Under the pieces are notes generated by a model, which did no database searches, had not been told where the DNA came from, and saw only the letters and a program-made list of their open reading frames with translations. DNA of 64,000 bases, taken from positions 558,001 through 622,000 of the forward strand of contig JADJVD010000001.1 of NCBI GenBank assembly GCA_016716745.1, in the 5' to 3' direction. Both the position numbers and the translations under genes were made by a program. This document shows, one piece after another, positions 53,143 through 62,025 of this stretch (position 1 is the stretch's first letter; each line of letters begins with the position of its first letter). This DNA is from Hyphomicrobiales bacterium (GTDB lineage Bacteria; Pseudomonadota; Alphaproteobacteria; Rhizobiales; Beijerinckiaceae).

Positions 53143-54333
53143 ATGATCCATCTCGATTTCTGGAAAGTGGCGACGCTGGCGCTGACCGCAACGCTCGGCG
53201 CCGCCCCGGCGCGGGCCGATTTCGACGCCTGCGTCGCCGGCATCCGCGCGCAGGCGGCCGGTCAGGGCGTGTCGGGCGCGGTGTTCGACCGGATGATGGC
53301 GGGCGTGACGCCCGATCCGAAGATCATCGAGCTGATGAACAACCAGCCCGAGTTCAAGACGCCGATCTGGGACTATCTCGCCGTGCTCGTCGACGACGAA
53401 AAGGTCGCCGAGGGGCGCGCCATGATGAGCCGCCATTCCTCCGCGCTGGCGGCGGCCGAGCAGCGCTTCGGCGTCGACCGGCACGCCATCGCGGCGGTGT
53501 GGGGCGTGGAAAGCGATTTCGGCAAGATCGCCGGCAAATGGTCGTTGCCGCAGGCGCTGTCGACCCTCGCCTGCACGGCGCCGCGCCGGCGCGACTATTT
53601 CCGCGGCGAGCTGATGGCGACGCTGAAGATCGTCGCCCGCGGCGACCTCGCGCCCGAAAAGCTGCGCGGCTCGTGGGCGGGCGCCTTCGGGCAGACGCAG
53701 TTCATGCCCTCGACCTATCTGCGTCTGGCGGTCGACGGCGACGGCGATGGCCGGCGCGACCTCGTCGATTCGGTCGCCGACGCGCTGCATTCGACGGCGA
53801 ACTTCCTCGCCAAGTCCGGCTGGCAGTCGGGCGCGAGCTGGGGCTACGAGGTGAACGTGCCGGACGGCTATTCCGGCCCGAGCGGGCGGGGCTCGAAGCA
53901 GCCGGTCTCGGCCTGGGCGGCGCGCGGGATCACCCGCGTCGACGGGTCGGCGCTGACCGGCTCCGGCTCGGCCGGGCTGTTGCTGCCGGCCGGTCGCAAC
54001 GGGCCGGGCTTCCTCGTCTTCCGGAATTACGACGCGGCCTACGCCTATAACGGGGCCGATTCCTACGCGCTGGCGATCTCGCTGCTGTCCGACCGGCTGA
54101 AGGGCCGGCCGGGCGTGCAGGGGGCGTGGCCAACGGACGATCCCGGCATCTCGCGGGCCCAGCGCAAGGAGATGCAGCGCCTGCTCGCCGCGCGCGGCTA
54201 CGACGTCGGCGAGCCGGACGGCGCCATCGGCGCCAAGACGCGCGCGGCGATCTCCGACATTCAGGGCAAGATCGGCCTCGCCCAGAACGGGCGCCCGAGC
54301 AAGAAGGTGCTCGACGCCCTCAAGGGGCGGTGA
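53143..54333 (+). CDS. Lytic murein transglycosylase, MltB type with peptidoglycan-binding domain
   Basis: The 396-residue protein has a signal peptide (MIHLDFWKVATLALTATLGA...ARA). The transglycosylase domain follows, with the catalytic Glu at residue 123 in AVWGVESDFGK, and GAFGQTQFMPSTYLRLAVDG later. A C-terminal PG-binding-1 domain (LLAARGYDVGEPDGAIGAKT) completes it. It cleaves glycan strands of peptidoglycan in the periplasm. ATG 53143 is a good start. The 3' end overlaps the convergent methyltransferase gene by 14 bp. Confidence 0.93.
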   Translation: MIHLDFWKVATLALTATLGAAPARADFDACVAGIRAQAAGQGVSGAVFDRMMAGVTPDPKIIELMNNQPEFKTPIWDYLAVLVDDEKVAEGRAMMSRHSSALAAAEQRFGVDRHAIAAVWGVESDFGKIAGKWSLPQALSTLACTAPRRRDYFRGELMATLKIVARGDLAPEKLRGSWAGAFGQTQFMPSTYLRLAVDGDGDGRRDLVDSVADALHSTANFLAKSGWQSGASWGYEVNVPDGYSGPSGRGSKQPVSAWAARGITRVDGSALTGSGSAGLLLPAGRNGPGFLVFRNYDAAYAYNGADSYALAISLLSDRLKGRPGVQGAWPTDDPGISRAQRKEMQRLLAARGYDVGEPDGAIGAKTRAAISDIQGKIGLAQNGRPSKKVLDALKGR

Positions 54334-55063
54334 TCGCGCGTCCGCGCGGCGCGAAAACCGGCTCCAGCACGGGCGACGTGCGGCGGCTGCGCGCCCGCGC
54401 CACCAGCGGTCGGTAGAGCTGCTTGGTCGCCTCGACGATGTGCACGCCCGCCCCCGGCAGCGAGAGCGCCGCGCCGACGCGCTCGAAGGCGCCGGCGGTG
54501 CGCAGCACGAGCCCGCGCTCGAAGGGCGGCATGTAGAGCGCCTCGCCGGCGTAGATCGGGGAGAACAGCGTCTTGCGCATGAGCTCGCGCATCTGGCTGC
54601 GGGAATAGGGCCGGCCCTGCCCGAACGGCGTGGTGTCCAGCCGCGCCCACAGCCCGCGGCGGTTGGGGGCGATCACGATCATCCGGCCGCCGGGGCTGAG
54701 GATGCGCCAGGCCTCGCTCAGAAGCTCCTCCGGATCGACTGCGTTTTCGAGCGCATGGATCATCAGCAGGCGGTCGACGCAGCCGTCCGGCAGCGGCGTC
54801 ATGGCGGCGTCGACGAGGGCGGCGGCGTTCGGCCCCTCCTTCGGCCAGGAGATGACGCCCTGCTCGCCGGGCATGAAGGCGAGCGTGCGCACCGCCTGCT
54901 CGCGCCAGGCGCCGAGGAAGGGCGTCGCATAACCGAGGCCGACGACGGTGAGGCCGACGCAATCGGGCCAGCGCTCGCGCAGAATCGCGCCGACGAAACG
55001 CCGGGCGACGCGCCCGAGCGCGCCGGCGTAGAAGGATTTCAGATCGACGACGTCAAGCGACAT
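54320..55063 (-). CDS. Class I SAM-dependent methyltransferase
   Basis: The 247-residue protein carries the SAM-binding region VVGLGYATPFLGA and the post-motif region LLMIHALENAVDPEELL, followed by GGRMIVIAPNRRG. It is the alphaproteobacterial methyltransferase type-11 form that is usually adjacent to gloB. The substrate is unknown. Its stop overlaps the transglycosylase gene by 14 bp, and it diverges from gloB 81 bp away. Confidence 0.88.
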   Translation of the reverse strand: MSLDVVDLKSFYAGALGRVARRFVGAILRERWPDCVGLTVVGLGYATPFLGAWREQAVRTLAFMPGEQGVISWPKEGPNAAALVDAAMTPLPDGCVDRLLMIHALENAVDPEELLSEAWRILSPGGRMIVIAPNRRGLWARLDTTPFGQGRPYSRSQMRELMRKTLFSPIYAGEALYMPPFERGLVLRTAGAFERVGAALSLPGAGVHIVEATKQLYRPLVARARSRRTSPVLEPVFAPRGRAITAP

Positions 55064-55144
55064 GGGTCGCCAGTCTAGCAGAAGCGCGGGCGGGTTTGAC
55101 CCGTCCCGCCCGCTTGGTTAGCGTCCGCTCACGGAGGCCTGCCG

Positions 55145-55915
55145 ATGCCCGCCGAAATCCATCAATTCCTGTGCCTGTCGGACAATTTCGGCGCGCTTGT
55201 GCACGATCCCGCGACCGGCGCGACGGCGGCGATCGACGCGCCGCAGGCGATGCCCATACTCGCGGCGCTCAAGGAAAAGGGCTGGGCGCTGACCGACATT
55301 CTGGTGACGCATCACCACGCCGACCACGTGCAGGGCGTCGCCGGGCTGAAATCCGCCTTCCCGAAGGTCCGCGTCGTCGGGCCGGCGAAGGAGGCCTCGC
55401 GCATCCCCGAGATCGCCGAGCAGGTGGCCGAGGGCGACGTCGTGCGCGTCGGCGCGCTCGCGGCCGCCGTCATCGAGACGCCGGGCCACACCGCCGGGCA
55501 TGTCGTCTACTGGTTCAAGTCGGAGCACGCCCTGTTTGCGGGGGACACGCTGTTCGCCATGGGGTGCGGCCGCGTCTTCGAGACGCCGATGGCGGTGATG
55601 TGGGATTCGCTCTCGAAGCTCGCCGCGCTGCCGGGCGAGACGCAGGTCTATTGCGGGCACGAATACACGCTCTCGAACGCGCGGTTCGCGATTTCGGTCG
55701 ATCCCGACAACGCGGCGATGGCGGCGCGGCTGAGAGAGGTCGCGGGGCTGCGCGCGGCCGGCCGCTTCACCCTGCCGACGACGATCGCGCGCGAGCTCGA
55801 GACCAACCCGTTCCTGCGCGCCGATACGCCGGGCGTGCGCCGCGCGCTGGGGCTCGAAACGGCGGCGCCGTCAGCCGTTTTCGCCGAATTGCGGGAGCGC
55901 AAGAACCGGGGCTGA
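55145..55915 (+). CDS. gloB: Hydroxyacylglutathione hydrolase (glyoxalase II)
   Basis: The 256-residue metallo-beta-lactamase-fold protein has the metal motif THHHADHVQG (residues 55-64). Metal ligands recur in TPGHTAGHVVYWF, AGDTLFAMGCGR and YCGHEYTLSNARFA. It hydrolyses S-lactoylglutathione to lactate and glutathione, ending methylglyoxal detoxification. Start ATG 55145 follows GGAGG. It converges with phaR, 4 bp apart. Confidence 0.95.
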   Translation: MPAEIHQFLCLSDNFGALVHDPATGATAAIDAPQAMPILAALKEKGWALTDILVTHHHADHVQGVAGLKSAFPKVRVVGPAKEASRIPEIAEQVAEGDVVRVGALAAAVIETPGHTAGHVVYWFKSEHALFAGDTLFAMGCGRVFETPMAVMWDSLSKLAALPGETQVYCGHEYTLSNARFAISVDPDNAAMAARLREVAGLRAAGRFTLPTTIARELETNPFLRADTPGVRRALGLETAAPSAVFAELRERKNRG

Positions 55916-55919
55916 GCCC

Positions 55920-56540
55920 TCAGCGCGACAGCTTGTCGATGCGCTTGCGCATCTCGGCCAGCTCGCGCTTCACGTCGTCGAGATTTTCCGCAGCGGGCTT
56001 GGCTGGGGATGCGGCGTCCGTTCCGGCGTTCGCCTCCTCCGCTTCCTTCGCCTCGGCGGCGCGGGTCATCGCGGCGAACGGGTTGAACATCGAGAAGGCC
56101 TGCTGGAACAGCGCCATGTTGTTGCGCGTCATCTCCTCAAGCGAAGCGATGCCCGGCGTCGCGAACGGGCTGGCGCCGAAGGCCTGACTCATCTGTTCGC
56201 GGAACTTCTGCTGTTCGCCGGTCAGACGCTCGAGCGAGAACTCGAGATAACGCGGCACCAGCGACTGCATGCTGTCGCCGTAAAAGCGGATCAATTGCCG
56301 CAGGAAGGCGCTCGGAAGCAGGCTCTGACCGACCTTGGCCTCCTGCTCGAAGATGATCTGCGCCAGAACGGAGCGGGTGATGTCGTCGCCGGACTTGGCG
56401 TCGAAGACGAGGAAATCCTCGCCCTTCTTCACCATTTCCGCCAGATCCTCGAGCGTGACGTAAGTGCTCGCGCCCGTGTTGTAGAGACGGCGGTTCGCAT
56501 ACTTCTTGATCGTGACGGGGTCTTTCGCAGCGCTCATCAT
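55920..56540 (-). CDS. phaR: Polyhydroxyalkanoate synthesis repressor PhaR
   Basis: The 206-residue protein begins MMSAAKDPVTIKKYANRRLY. The PhaR DNA-binding domain continues with NTGASTYVTLEDLAEMV, and the PHB-accumulation region contains SLLPSAFLRQLIRFYGDSMQ. The C-terminus is Ala/Glu-rich. PhaR binds both DNA and polyhydroxybutyrate granules and represses phasin genes until PHB forms. ATG 56540 or ATG 56537 begins it. It sits one gene from bdhA on the same strand, which fits a PHB cycle. Confidence 0.93.
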   Translation of the reverse strand: MMSAAKDPVTIKKYANRRLYNTGASTYVTLEDLAEMVKKGEDFLVFDAKSGDDITRSVLAQIIFEQEAKVGQSLLPSAFLRQLIRFYGDSMQSLVPRYLEFSLERLTGEQQKFREQMSQAFGASPFATPGIASLEEMTRNNMALFQQAFSMFNPFAAMTRAAEAKEAEEANAGTDAASPAKPAAENLDDVKRELAEMRKRIDKLSR

Positions 56541-56633
56541 CCTGCCTTCCGCCCTCGGACGGGTCTTCCCGCCCGCCGGAGGAGCACGATAGGCGGATTT
56601 TGGGCGCCGCGGCAAATCGCTTCTGGCGCCCGC

Positions 56634-57419
56634 TCAGGCGGCGGTCCAGCCGCCGTCCATCGAGATGTTGGTCCCGGTGATCTGCGAGGCCGCGTCCGAA
56701 CACAGGTAAACCGCCAGCGCGGCGACCTGATCGACGGTCACGAACTGCTTGGTCGGCTGGGCGGCGAGCAGGACGTCGCGCTTGACCTGCTCCTCGGTCA
56801 TGTTGCGCGCCTTCATCGTGTCCGGAATCTGCTTTTCGACCAGCGGCGTCCACACATAGCCGGGCGAAATGCAGTTCACGGTGACGCCGAAGGTGGCGAG
56901 CTCGAGGGCGACCGTCTTGGTCAGGCCGGCGATGCCGTGCTTGGCCGAGACATAGGCCGACTTGAACGGCGAGGCGACGAGGCCGTGCGCCGAGGCGATG
57001 TTGACGATGCGGCCCCATTTGCGCGCCTTCATGCCCGGCACGGCGGCGCGGATCGCGTGAAAGGCGGCCGACAGGTTGATGGCGATGATCTGATCCCACT
57101 TCTCGACCGGAAAATCCTCGACCGGCGAGACGAACTGGATGCCTGCATTGTTGACCAGCACGTCGACCGAGCCGAACGCCGCCCCGGCGTCGGCGACCAT
57201 CTTGGCGATCTCGGCCGGCTTCGACATGTCGGCGCCGGAATAGACGCAGCGCACGCCGAAATCCTTCTCGATGGCGGCGCGCTCCTTCTCGATCGCCGCC
57301 GCCTCGCCGAATCCGTTGATCATGACGTTGGCGCCGGCCTGCGCCAGCGCGCGGGCGCAGGCGAGACCGATGCCGCTCGTCGACCCGGTGACCACAGCAT
57401 TGCGGGACTTCAGGCTCAT
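56634..57419 (-). CDS. bdhA: D-beta-hydroxybutyrate dehydrogenase (SDR)
   Basis: The 261-residue SDR has TGSTSGIGLACARAL, LVNNAGIQFVSPVEDFP, the catalytic Ser in NIASAHG and YVSAKHGIAGLTK, with the substrate region YVWTPLVEKQIPDT and DGGWTAA at the end. These are the BdhA hallmarks; the enzyme oxidises D-3-hydroxybutyrate to acetoacetate with NAD. ATG 57419 is chosen; a longer frame to 57530 lacks similarity. It is 93 bp from phaR on the same strand and faces the Zur/Fur gene. Confidence 0.88.
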   Translation of the reverse strand: MSLKSRNAVVTGSTSGIGLACARALAQAGANVMINGFGEAAAIEKERAAIEKDFGVRCVYSGADMSKPAEIAKMVADAGAAFGSVDVLVNNAGIQFVSPVEDFPVEKWDQIIAINLSAAFHAIRAAVPGMKARKWGRIVNIASAHGLVASPFKSAYVSAKHGIAGLTKTVALELATFGVTVNCISPGYVWTPLVEKQIPDTMKARNMTEEQVKRDVLLAAQPTKQFVTVDQVAALAVYLCSDAASQITGTNISMDGGWTAA

Positions 57420-57528
57420 CTCCACATCTCCGATAAGAGCGATCCCGGCGCGCGCGGCCGCCGTCGGACGGCTCGCCTCCTGTCGCCGCGAACAGTATAG
57501 TGGGCGACGCAACAACGCCACGCCGAGC

Positions 57529-57976
57529 ATGTCGTCCCTTCGTCACACCCACAATTGTTCGCAGGAAGCGTCCACGGGCGCCGCCGCGCGGCTGACGCCG
57601 TGGCGCCGGCAGGTGCTCGACATTCTCACGGCCGAGGGGCGGCCGATGGGCGCCTACGACATCATCGCGCGGATCGCCGCCGCGGGCGGGCGCACGGTGG
57701 CGCCCATCTCCGTCTATCGGGCGCTCGATCATCTGCTCGAGCAGGGGCTCGTCCACAGGCTGGCCTCCCGCAACGCTTATCTGGCCTGCGGCCACGGCCA
57801 TTGCGCCGGCGAGTCGGTCGCCTTTCTGATCTGCGACGGTTGCGGCGGCGTCGCCGAGGCGACCTCGCGCCCGCTGCAGGGACGACCTGGTGCGCCTCGC
57901 CGCCTCGGAAGGGTTCTCGGCGCGGGCGGAGACGATCGAAATCACCGGGCGCTGCGCCCGCTGCGCCGCCGTCTGA
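57529..57976 (+). pseudogene. Fur/Zur-family transcriptional regulator (frameshifted in this sequence)
   Basis: From ATG 57529 the protein reads as a Fur-family regulator: winged-helix region RRQVLDILTAEGRPMGAYDI, VSPISVYRALDHLLEQGL-like segment (VAPISVYRAL), HRLASRNAYLACGHGHC. After CDGCGGVAEATSRPLQ the frame shifts. An extra G in the run CAGGGACGAC (57879-57881) must be removed. The other frame then gives DDLVRLAASEGFSARAE...CARCAAV and stops at 57974-57976. Corrected length is 148 residues, normal for Zur. The CxxC pairs bind structural zinc. It precedes ispG by 31 bp. Confidence 0.8.
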
Positions 57977-58007
57977 GCGGCGCGAAGCTTTCTTGCCGGA
58001 GTCCGCG

Positions 58008-59292
58008 ATGAACGAACGTCTCGACGCCTTTCCCGCGCTGTCCGCCGCGCCGCAGCCGCGCCGGCCGACGGTCGGCGTGCGCGTCGGCGAAGGGGCGCAT
58101 GCGGTCGCCGTCGGCGGCGGCGCGCCGGTCGTCGTGCAGTCGATGACCAACACCGACACGGCCGACATCGAGGCGACGGTGGCGCAGGTCGCTGGACCTG
58201 GCCCGCGCCGGCTCGGAGCTGGTCCGCATCACGGTCGACCGCGACGAGGCGGCCGCGGCCGTGCCGCAGATCCGCGACCAGCTCGCGCGGCGGGGCGTGA
58301 CCGTCCCGCTCGTCGGCGATTTCCACTACATCGGCCACAAGCTGCTCGCCGATCATCCCGCCTGCGCGCAGGCGCTCGACAAATATCGCATCAATCCCGG
58401 CAATGTCGGCTTCCGCGACAAGAAAGACCGGCAGTTCGGCGCCATCGTCGAGCTGGCCGCCCGCCACGGCAAGGCGGTGCGCATCGGCGCCAACTGGGGC
58501 TCGCTCGACCAGGAGTTGCTCACCGCGCTGATGGACGAGAACGCCAGGTCGGACCGGCCGCTCGACGCGCGCGCGGTGACGCGCGAGGCGATGGTGCGCT
58601 CGGCGCTCTATTCGGCCGAGCGCGCGCAGGAGATCGGGCTCGCCAAGGACCGCATCATCCTGTCGGCGAAGGTCTCGGCCGTGCAGGATCTCATCGCGGT
58701 CTATCGCATGCTCGCCGCGCGCGCCGACTACGCGTTGCATCTCGGCCTCACCGAAGCGGGCATGGGATCGAAGGGGATCGTCGCCTCGTCGGCGGCGATG
58801 GGGATTCTCCTGCAGGAGGGCATCGGCGACACGATCCGCGTGTCGCTGACGCCCGAGCCCGGCGGCGACCGCACACTGGAGGTGAAGGTCGCGCAGGAGC
58901 TGTTGCAGACCATGGGCTTTCGCACCTTCGTGCCGCTGGTCGCCGCCTGCCCCGGTTGCGGACGCACGACGAGCACGGTGTTTCAGGAGCTGGCGCGCGA
59001 CATCCAGACGTGGATCTCGACGTCGATGCCTGGCTGGCGCGAGCGCTATCCGGGCGTCGAGGCGCTCAACGTCGCGGTGATGGGCTGCATCGTCAACGGC
59101 CCCGGCGAATCCAAGCACGCCGACATCGGCATCTCGCTGCCGGGCACGGGCGAGACGCCGGCCGCGCCGGTCTTCATCGACGGGCAGAAGGCGATGACGC
59201 TGCGCGGGGCGACCATCGCGAGCGACTTCCAAAGCATCGTCGCCGACTATATCGAGCGTCGCTGGGGCGCGGCGAAAAGCGCCGCGGAATGA
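58008..59292 (+). pseudogene. ispG: 4-hydroxy-3-methylbut-2-enyl diphosphate synthase IspG (frameshifted in this sequence)
   Basis: The start at ATG 58008 is followed by MNERLDAFPALSAAPQPRRP and then VQSMTNTDTADIEATVAQV, the IspG N-terminus. The frame then breaks at 58191-58196 (GTCGCTGGACC), where one extra base is present. The other frame gives ADLARAGSELVRITVDRDEA and continues through KYRINPGNVGF, LHLGLTEAGM and VSCPGCGR-like text (AACPGCGRTTS), ending CIVNGPGESKHADIG, with the Cys ligands of the 4Fe-4S cluster. Corrected length is 427 residues. IspG makes the penultimate precursor of the MEP isoprenoid pathway and is normally essential. The frameshift is probably a sequencing error. Confidence 0.9.
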
Positions 59293-59297
59293 TCAGC

Positions 59298-59984
59298 TCA
59301 GGCTTGCTCAGACTTGCTCAGATCACTTGCGGCGATGTTCACCGTGAGTCCCAGAATCGCGAGATTGTAGAAGAACGCGAACACGCCCTGCGCCAGCGCG
59401 AGAGCGCGCATCGCGCGCGAGCGGATCGCGATGTCGGCGGTCTGCGTCGCCACGGCGATGACGAAGGCGAAATACAGAAAATCGACGTAGCGCGGATGCG
59501 GCTCGCCGGGAAAGTCGAGACCGCCGCGCGTCCCGTCGCGGCCGTCGCCGTAATATTCATGCGCGTAATGCAGCGTGAAAAGAAGATGTGCGGCGACCCA
59601 TCCGGTCACGATGGTGACGACGGCGAGGCCGATATGCGCCGCCTTGTCCCAGCCCGCCAGACTCTTGCTCGCGCCGAGCTGCATGACGATGGCGACAAGA
59701 CTGACGATCGTCGCGATAGCGACAGCGGAGACGATGAAGGCAGGATTGACGTCCTGCTGCGCCGCCCGTCGCTTCATGCCGTCGTGGTCGGAGCGCGCCA
59801 TCATCCAGCCGAGCGAGGCGATCAGCGCCACGGCGCCGACATTCCAGGCGATCAGCGCGCGCGATTCGACGCTCCACGCCGGCGGCGCGAGGGCGAAGAC
59901 GCCGCCCGTCAGCGCGAGTGCGAGGAACGGACGCGGATAGGCGCGCGCATAGCGCAGCGCGAAGAAGCCGCGACGGGCGCTCAC
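59298..59984 (-). CDS. DUF1345 membrane protein
   Basis: The 228-residue protein has five or six membrane segments and the DUF1345 motif HYAHEYYGD, followed by LDFPGEPHPRYVDFLYFAFVIA. The function is unknown. It overlaps the ispA stop by 4 bp (ATGA), so both are in one operon and it may be translated by coupling. It converges with ispG, 5 bp apart. Confidence 0.87.
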   Translation of the reverse strand: MSARRGFFALRYARAYPRPFLALALTGGVFALAPPAWSVESRALIAWNVGAVALIASLGWMMARSDHDGMKRRAAQQDVNPAFIVSAVAIATIVSLVAIVMQLGASKSLAGWDKAAHIGLAVVTIVTGWVAAHLLFTLHYAHEYYGDGRDGTRGGLDFPGEPHPRYVDFLYFAFVIAVATQTADIAIRSRAMRALALAQGVFAFFYNLAILGLTVNIAASDLSKSEQA

Positions 59985-60907
59985 GAGAGGCGGCGCGCGA
60001 CGAAGCGCGCGGTCTCGCGCAGCGTCGTCGCGTCGCGACCCGCCAGCGCGTCGAGCGCGCGCCCGGCGTCCGCCGCCAGCGCGTCGCGCCGCGCCTTGGC
60101 GGCGTCGAGCCCAAGCGCTGCGACCAGCGTCGCCTTGTTGCGCCCCGCGTCCTTGCCGGCGCGCTTGCCGAGCGTCGCCGCGTCGCTCTCGGCGTCAAGA
60201 ATGTCGTCGGCGATCTGGAAACAGGCGCCGAGGGCGCGGCCGTAGCGCCGCAGCGCGGCGCGCTCGGCCGGGTCCGCGCGGCCGAGAATCGCGCCGGCGT
60301 CGACGGCCCACGCGAGCAGCGCGCCGGTCTTCATCGCCTGCAGGCGCTCGATGTCCTCCGCCGCGAGCGGCACGGCCGCCGCCTCGGCCGCGAGGTCGAG
60401 CGCCTGACCGCCAACCATGCCGCCGAGGCCGGCGGCGCGGGCGAGAGTCTGCGACAGAGCAAGACGGATCTCTGCGTCGGCGTCGACGGAGGCGTCGGCG
60501 ATCACATCGAACGCGAGCGTCAGCAGTCCGTCGCCGGCCAGAATCGCCGTCGCCTCGTCGAAGGCCTTGTGCACGGTCGGCTGGCCGCGGCGCAGATCGT
60601 CGTCGTCCATCGCCGGCAGGTCGTCGTGCACCAGCGAATAGCAATGCACGAGTTCGAGCGCGGCGCCGGCGCGCAGCGGCCCCTCGTCGCGCCGGCCGAA
60701 GAGCGCAGCCGTCTCGATCGTCAGGAAGGGGCGCAGCCGCTTGCCGCCTGCGAGCGCGCCGTGGCGCATCGCCTGCAACACGCGCTGCGGGCGGACGATC
60801 TCGCCCGGTGCCGAGGCGTCGCACAGGATGTCGTCGAGAAGGCGCTGCACGCGCTGCGCCGTCGCCGCCAGCGCGGCCGTGAAGCGTTCCGCCTCGATCT
60901 GCTCCAT
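59981..60907 (-). CDS. ispA: Polyprenyl diphosphate synthase (farnesyl/geranylgeranyl type)
   Basis: The 308-residue protein has the first aspartate-rich motif DDLPAMDDDDLRRG and the second DDILDAESD, with GGKRLRPFL at the N-terminus and MKTGALLAWA. These are the short-chain trans-prenyl synthase motifs; the product is farnesyl or geranylgeranyl diphosphate. It adds to the isoprenoid functions near ispG. ATG 60907 was chosen over an in-frame ATG at 60964 because the family begins here. It diverges from mtgA, 86 bp away. Confidence 0.9.
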   Translation of the reverse strand: MEQIEAERFTAALAATAQRVQRLLDDILCDASAPGEIVRPQRVLQAMRHGALAGGKRLRPFLTIETAALFGRRDEGPLRAGAALELVHCYSLVHDDLPAMDDDDLRRGQPTVHKAFDEATAILAGDGLLTLAFDVIADASVDADAEIRLALSQTLARAAGLGGMVGGQALDLAAEAAAVPLAAEDIERLQAMKTGALLAWAVDAGAILGRADPAERAALRRYGRALGACFQIADDILDAESDAATLGKRAGKDAGRNKATLVAALGLDAAKARRDALAADAGRALDALAGRDATTLRETARFVARRLS

Positions 60908-60993
60908 GCCCGCCTCGCGGCCCGATTGCCGGCCCGGCTTGCCGGATGGGGCTGCGCCGGTCAAGGCTAGGGGATGGCCGGAGCGGATTTCTC

Positions 60994-61665
60994 ATGAGGC
61001 GCGCGCTGCGCTGGGTCTGGCGCATCCTGATCGCCCTCGTTCTGGCGCTGGCGAGCCTGACGGTCGCCTATCGCTTCGTCCCGCCTGTCTCGACGCTCAT
61101 GCTGGCGCGCTGGGCGACGGGCGAGACCGTGGCGCGCGAATGGCGTGCGCTGGATCGCATCTCGCCGCATCTGCCGGCGGCGGTGATTTCCTCGGAGGAC
61201 GCGCGATTCTGCCAGCACGCGGGCGTCGACTGGACGGAGCTGCGGGCCGTGATGGAGGAGTCGGACGACGGACTGCCGACGCGCGGCGCCTCGACGCTCG
61301 CCATGCAGACGGTCAAGAACGTGCTGCTCTGGCCCTCGCGCTCGGTCGTCCGCAAGGCGGTCGAGCTGCCGCTCGCCCTGTTCGCCAATCTGGTCTGGGG
61401 CAAGCGTCGGACCATCGAGATCTATCTCAACGTCGCGGAATGGGGGGACGGCGTGTTCGGCGCGGAGGCGGCCGCCCGCCGCCACTTCAACAGGAGCGCG
61501 GCCGATCTGACCCCGCGCGAGGCGGCGCTGCTGGCCGCCGCCCTGCCCAATCCGATCCTTCGCAACGCAGCCAAGCCGACGCCGCGCCACCGGGCGCAGG
61601 CGGCGCGGATCGAGCGGCGGGCGCGGATGGCCGGCGACACGCTCGATTGTCTCGGCCAGCCCTAG
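60994..61665 (+). CDS. mtgA: Monofunctional biosynthetic peptidoglycan transglycosylase
   Basis: The 223-residue protein has a membrane anchor (WVWRILIALVLALASLTVA). Glycosyltransferase-51 motifs follow: ISSEDARFCQHAGVDW with the catalytic Glu in SSED, RGASTLAMQTVKNVLLWP, KRRTIEIYLNVAEWGDGVFG and AARRHFNRSAADLTPREAALLA. It polymerises lipid II into glycan strands. Start ATG 60994 (MRRALRWVWR) gives the anchor at the N-terminus. It precedes rpmF by 89 bp. Confidence 0.94.
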   Translation: MRRALRWVWRILIALVLALASLTVAYRFVPPVSTLMLARWATGETVAREWRALDRISPHLPAAVISSEDARFCQHAGVDWTELRAVMEESDDGLPTRGASTLAMQTVKNVLLWPSRSVVRKAVELPLALFANLVWGKRRTIEIYLNVAEWGDGVFGAEAAARRHFNRSAADLTPREAALLAAALPNPILRNAAKPTPRHRAQAARIERRARMAGDTLDCLGQP

Positions 61666-61754
61666 CCAGCCGGGAGAAACCGGTGTATGAGCCGCGCTTC
61701 CAATTTCCGCGCGCAGCGGACGACGCCGCGCGACCCCGTTCTGTGGAGACCGTC

Positions 61755-61943
61755 ATGGCAGTTCCGAAGCGCAAAACCTCCCCGATGAAGCGCGGCTTCC
61801 GCCGCTCGGCCGACGCGATCAAGGCGCCGACCTATGTCGAGGACAAGGATTCGGGCGAGCTGCGCCGTCCCCACCACGTCGATCTGAAGACCGGCATGTA
61901 TCGCGGCCGCCAGATCCTCAAGCCCAAGTCCGTCGAGGCCTGA
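61755..61943 (+). CDS. rpmF: 50S ribosomal protein L32
   Basis: The 62-residue basic protein MAVPKRKTSPMKRGFRRSAD is the family N-terminus, and it ends HHVDLKTGMYRGRQILKP. There are no zinc-binding cysteines, as in the Cys-free L32 form of alphaproteobacteria. It is a component of the large ribosomal subunit. The start has GGAG at 9-10 bases. A terminator follows 42 bp after the stop. Confidence 0.97.
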   Translation: MAVPKRKTSPMKRGFRRSADAIKAPTYVEDKDSGELRRPHHVDLKTGMYRGRQILKPKSVEA

Positions 61944-61985
61944 GCGCCGTCGAGGCGTAAGTCTCTTCCGATGGATGGTTTTCGA

Positions 61986-62015
61986 GGGGTCGGCGTCGCC
62001 GGCCCCTTTTTCTTT
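61986..62015 (+). terminator. Rho-independent terminator after rpmF
   Basis: GGGGTCGGC / GCCGGCCCC (61986-61994 and 61998-62006, one G-T pair) with loop GTC, then TTTTTCTTT. It lies 11 bp before the next start, which is on the same strand. Confidence 0.8.
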
Positions 62016-62025
62016 GGTCGATCCG

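Noticed and set aside
56137..59232. A minus-strand frame of about 1000 codons over phaR, bdhA and ispG
   Set aside because: It fuses shadows of unrelated genes and lacks domain logic.
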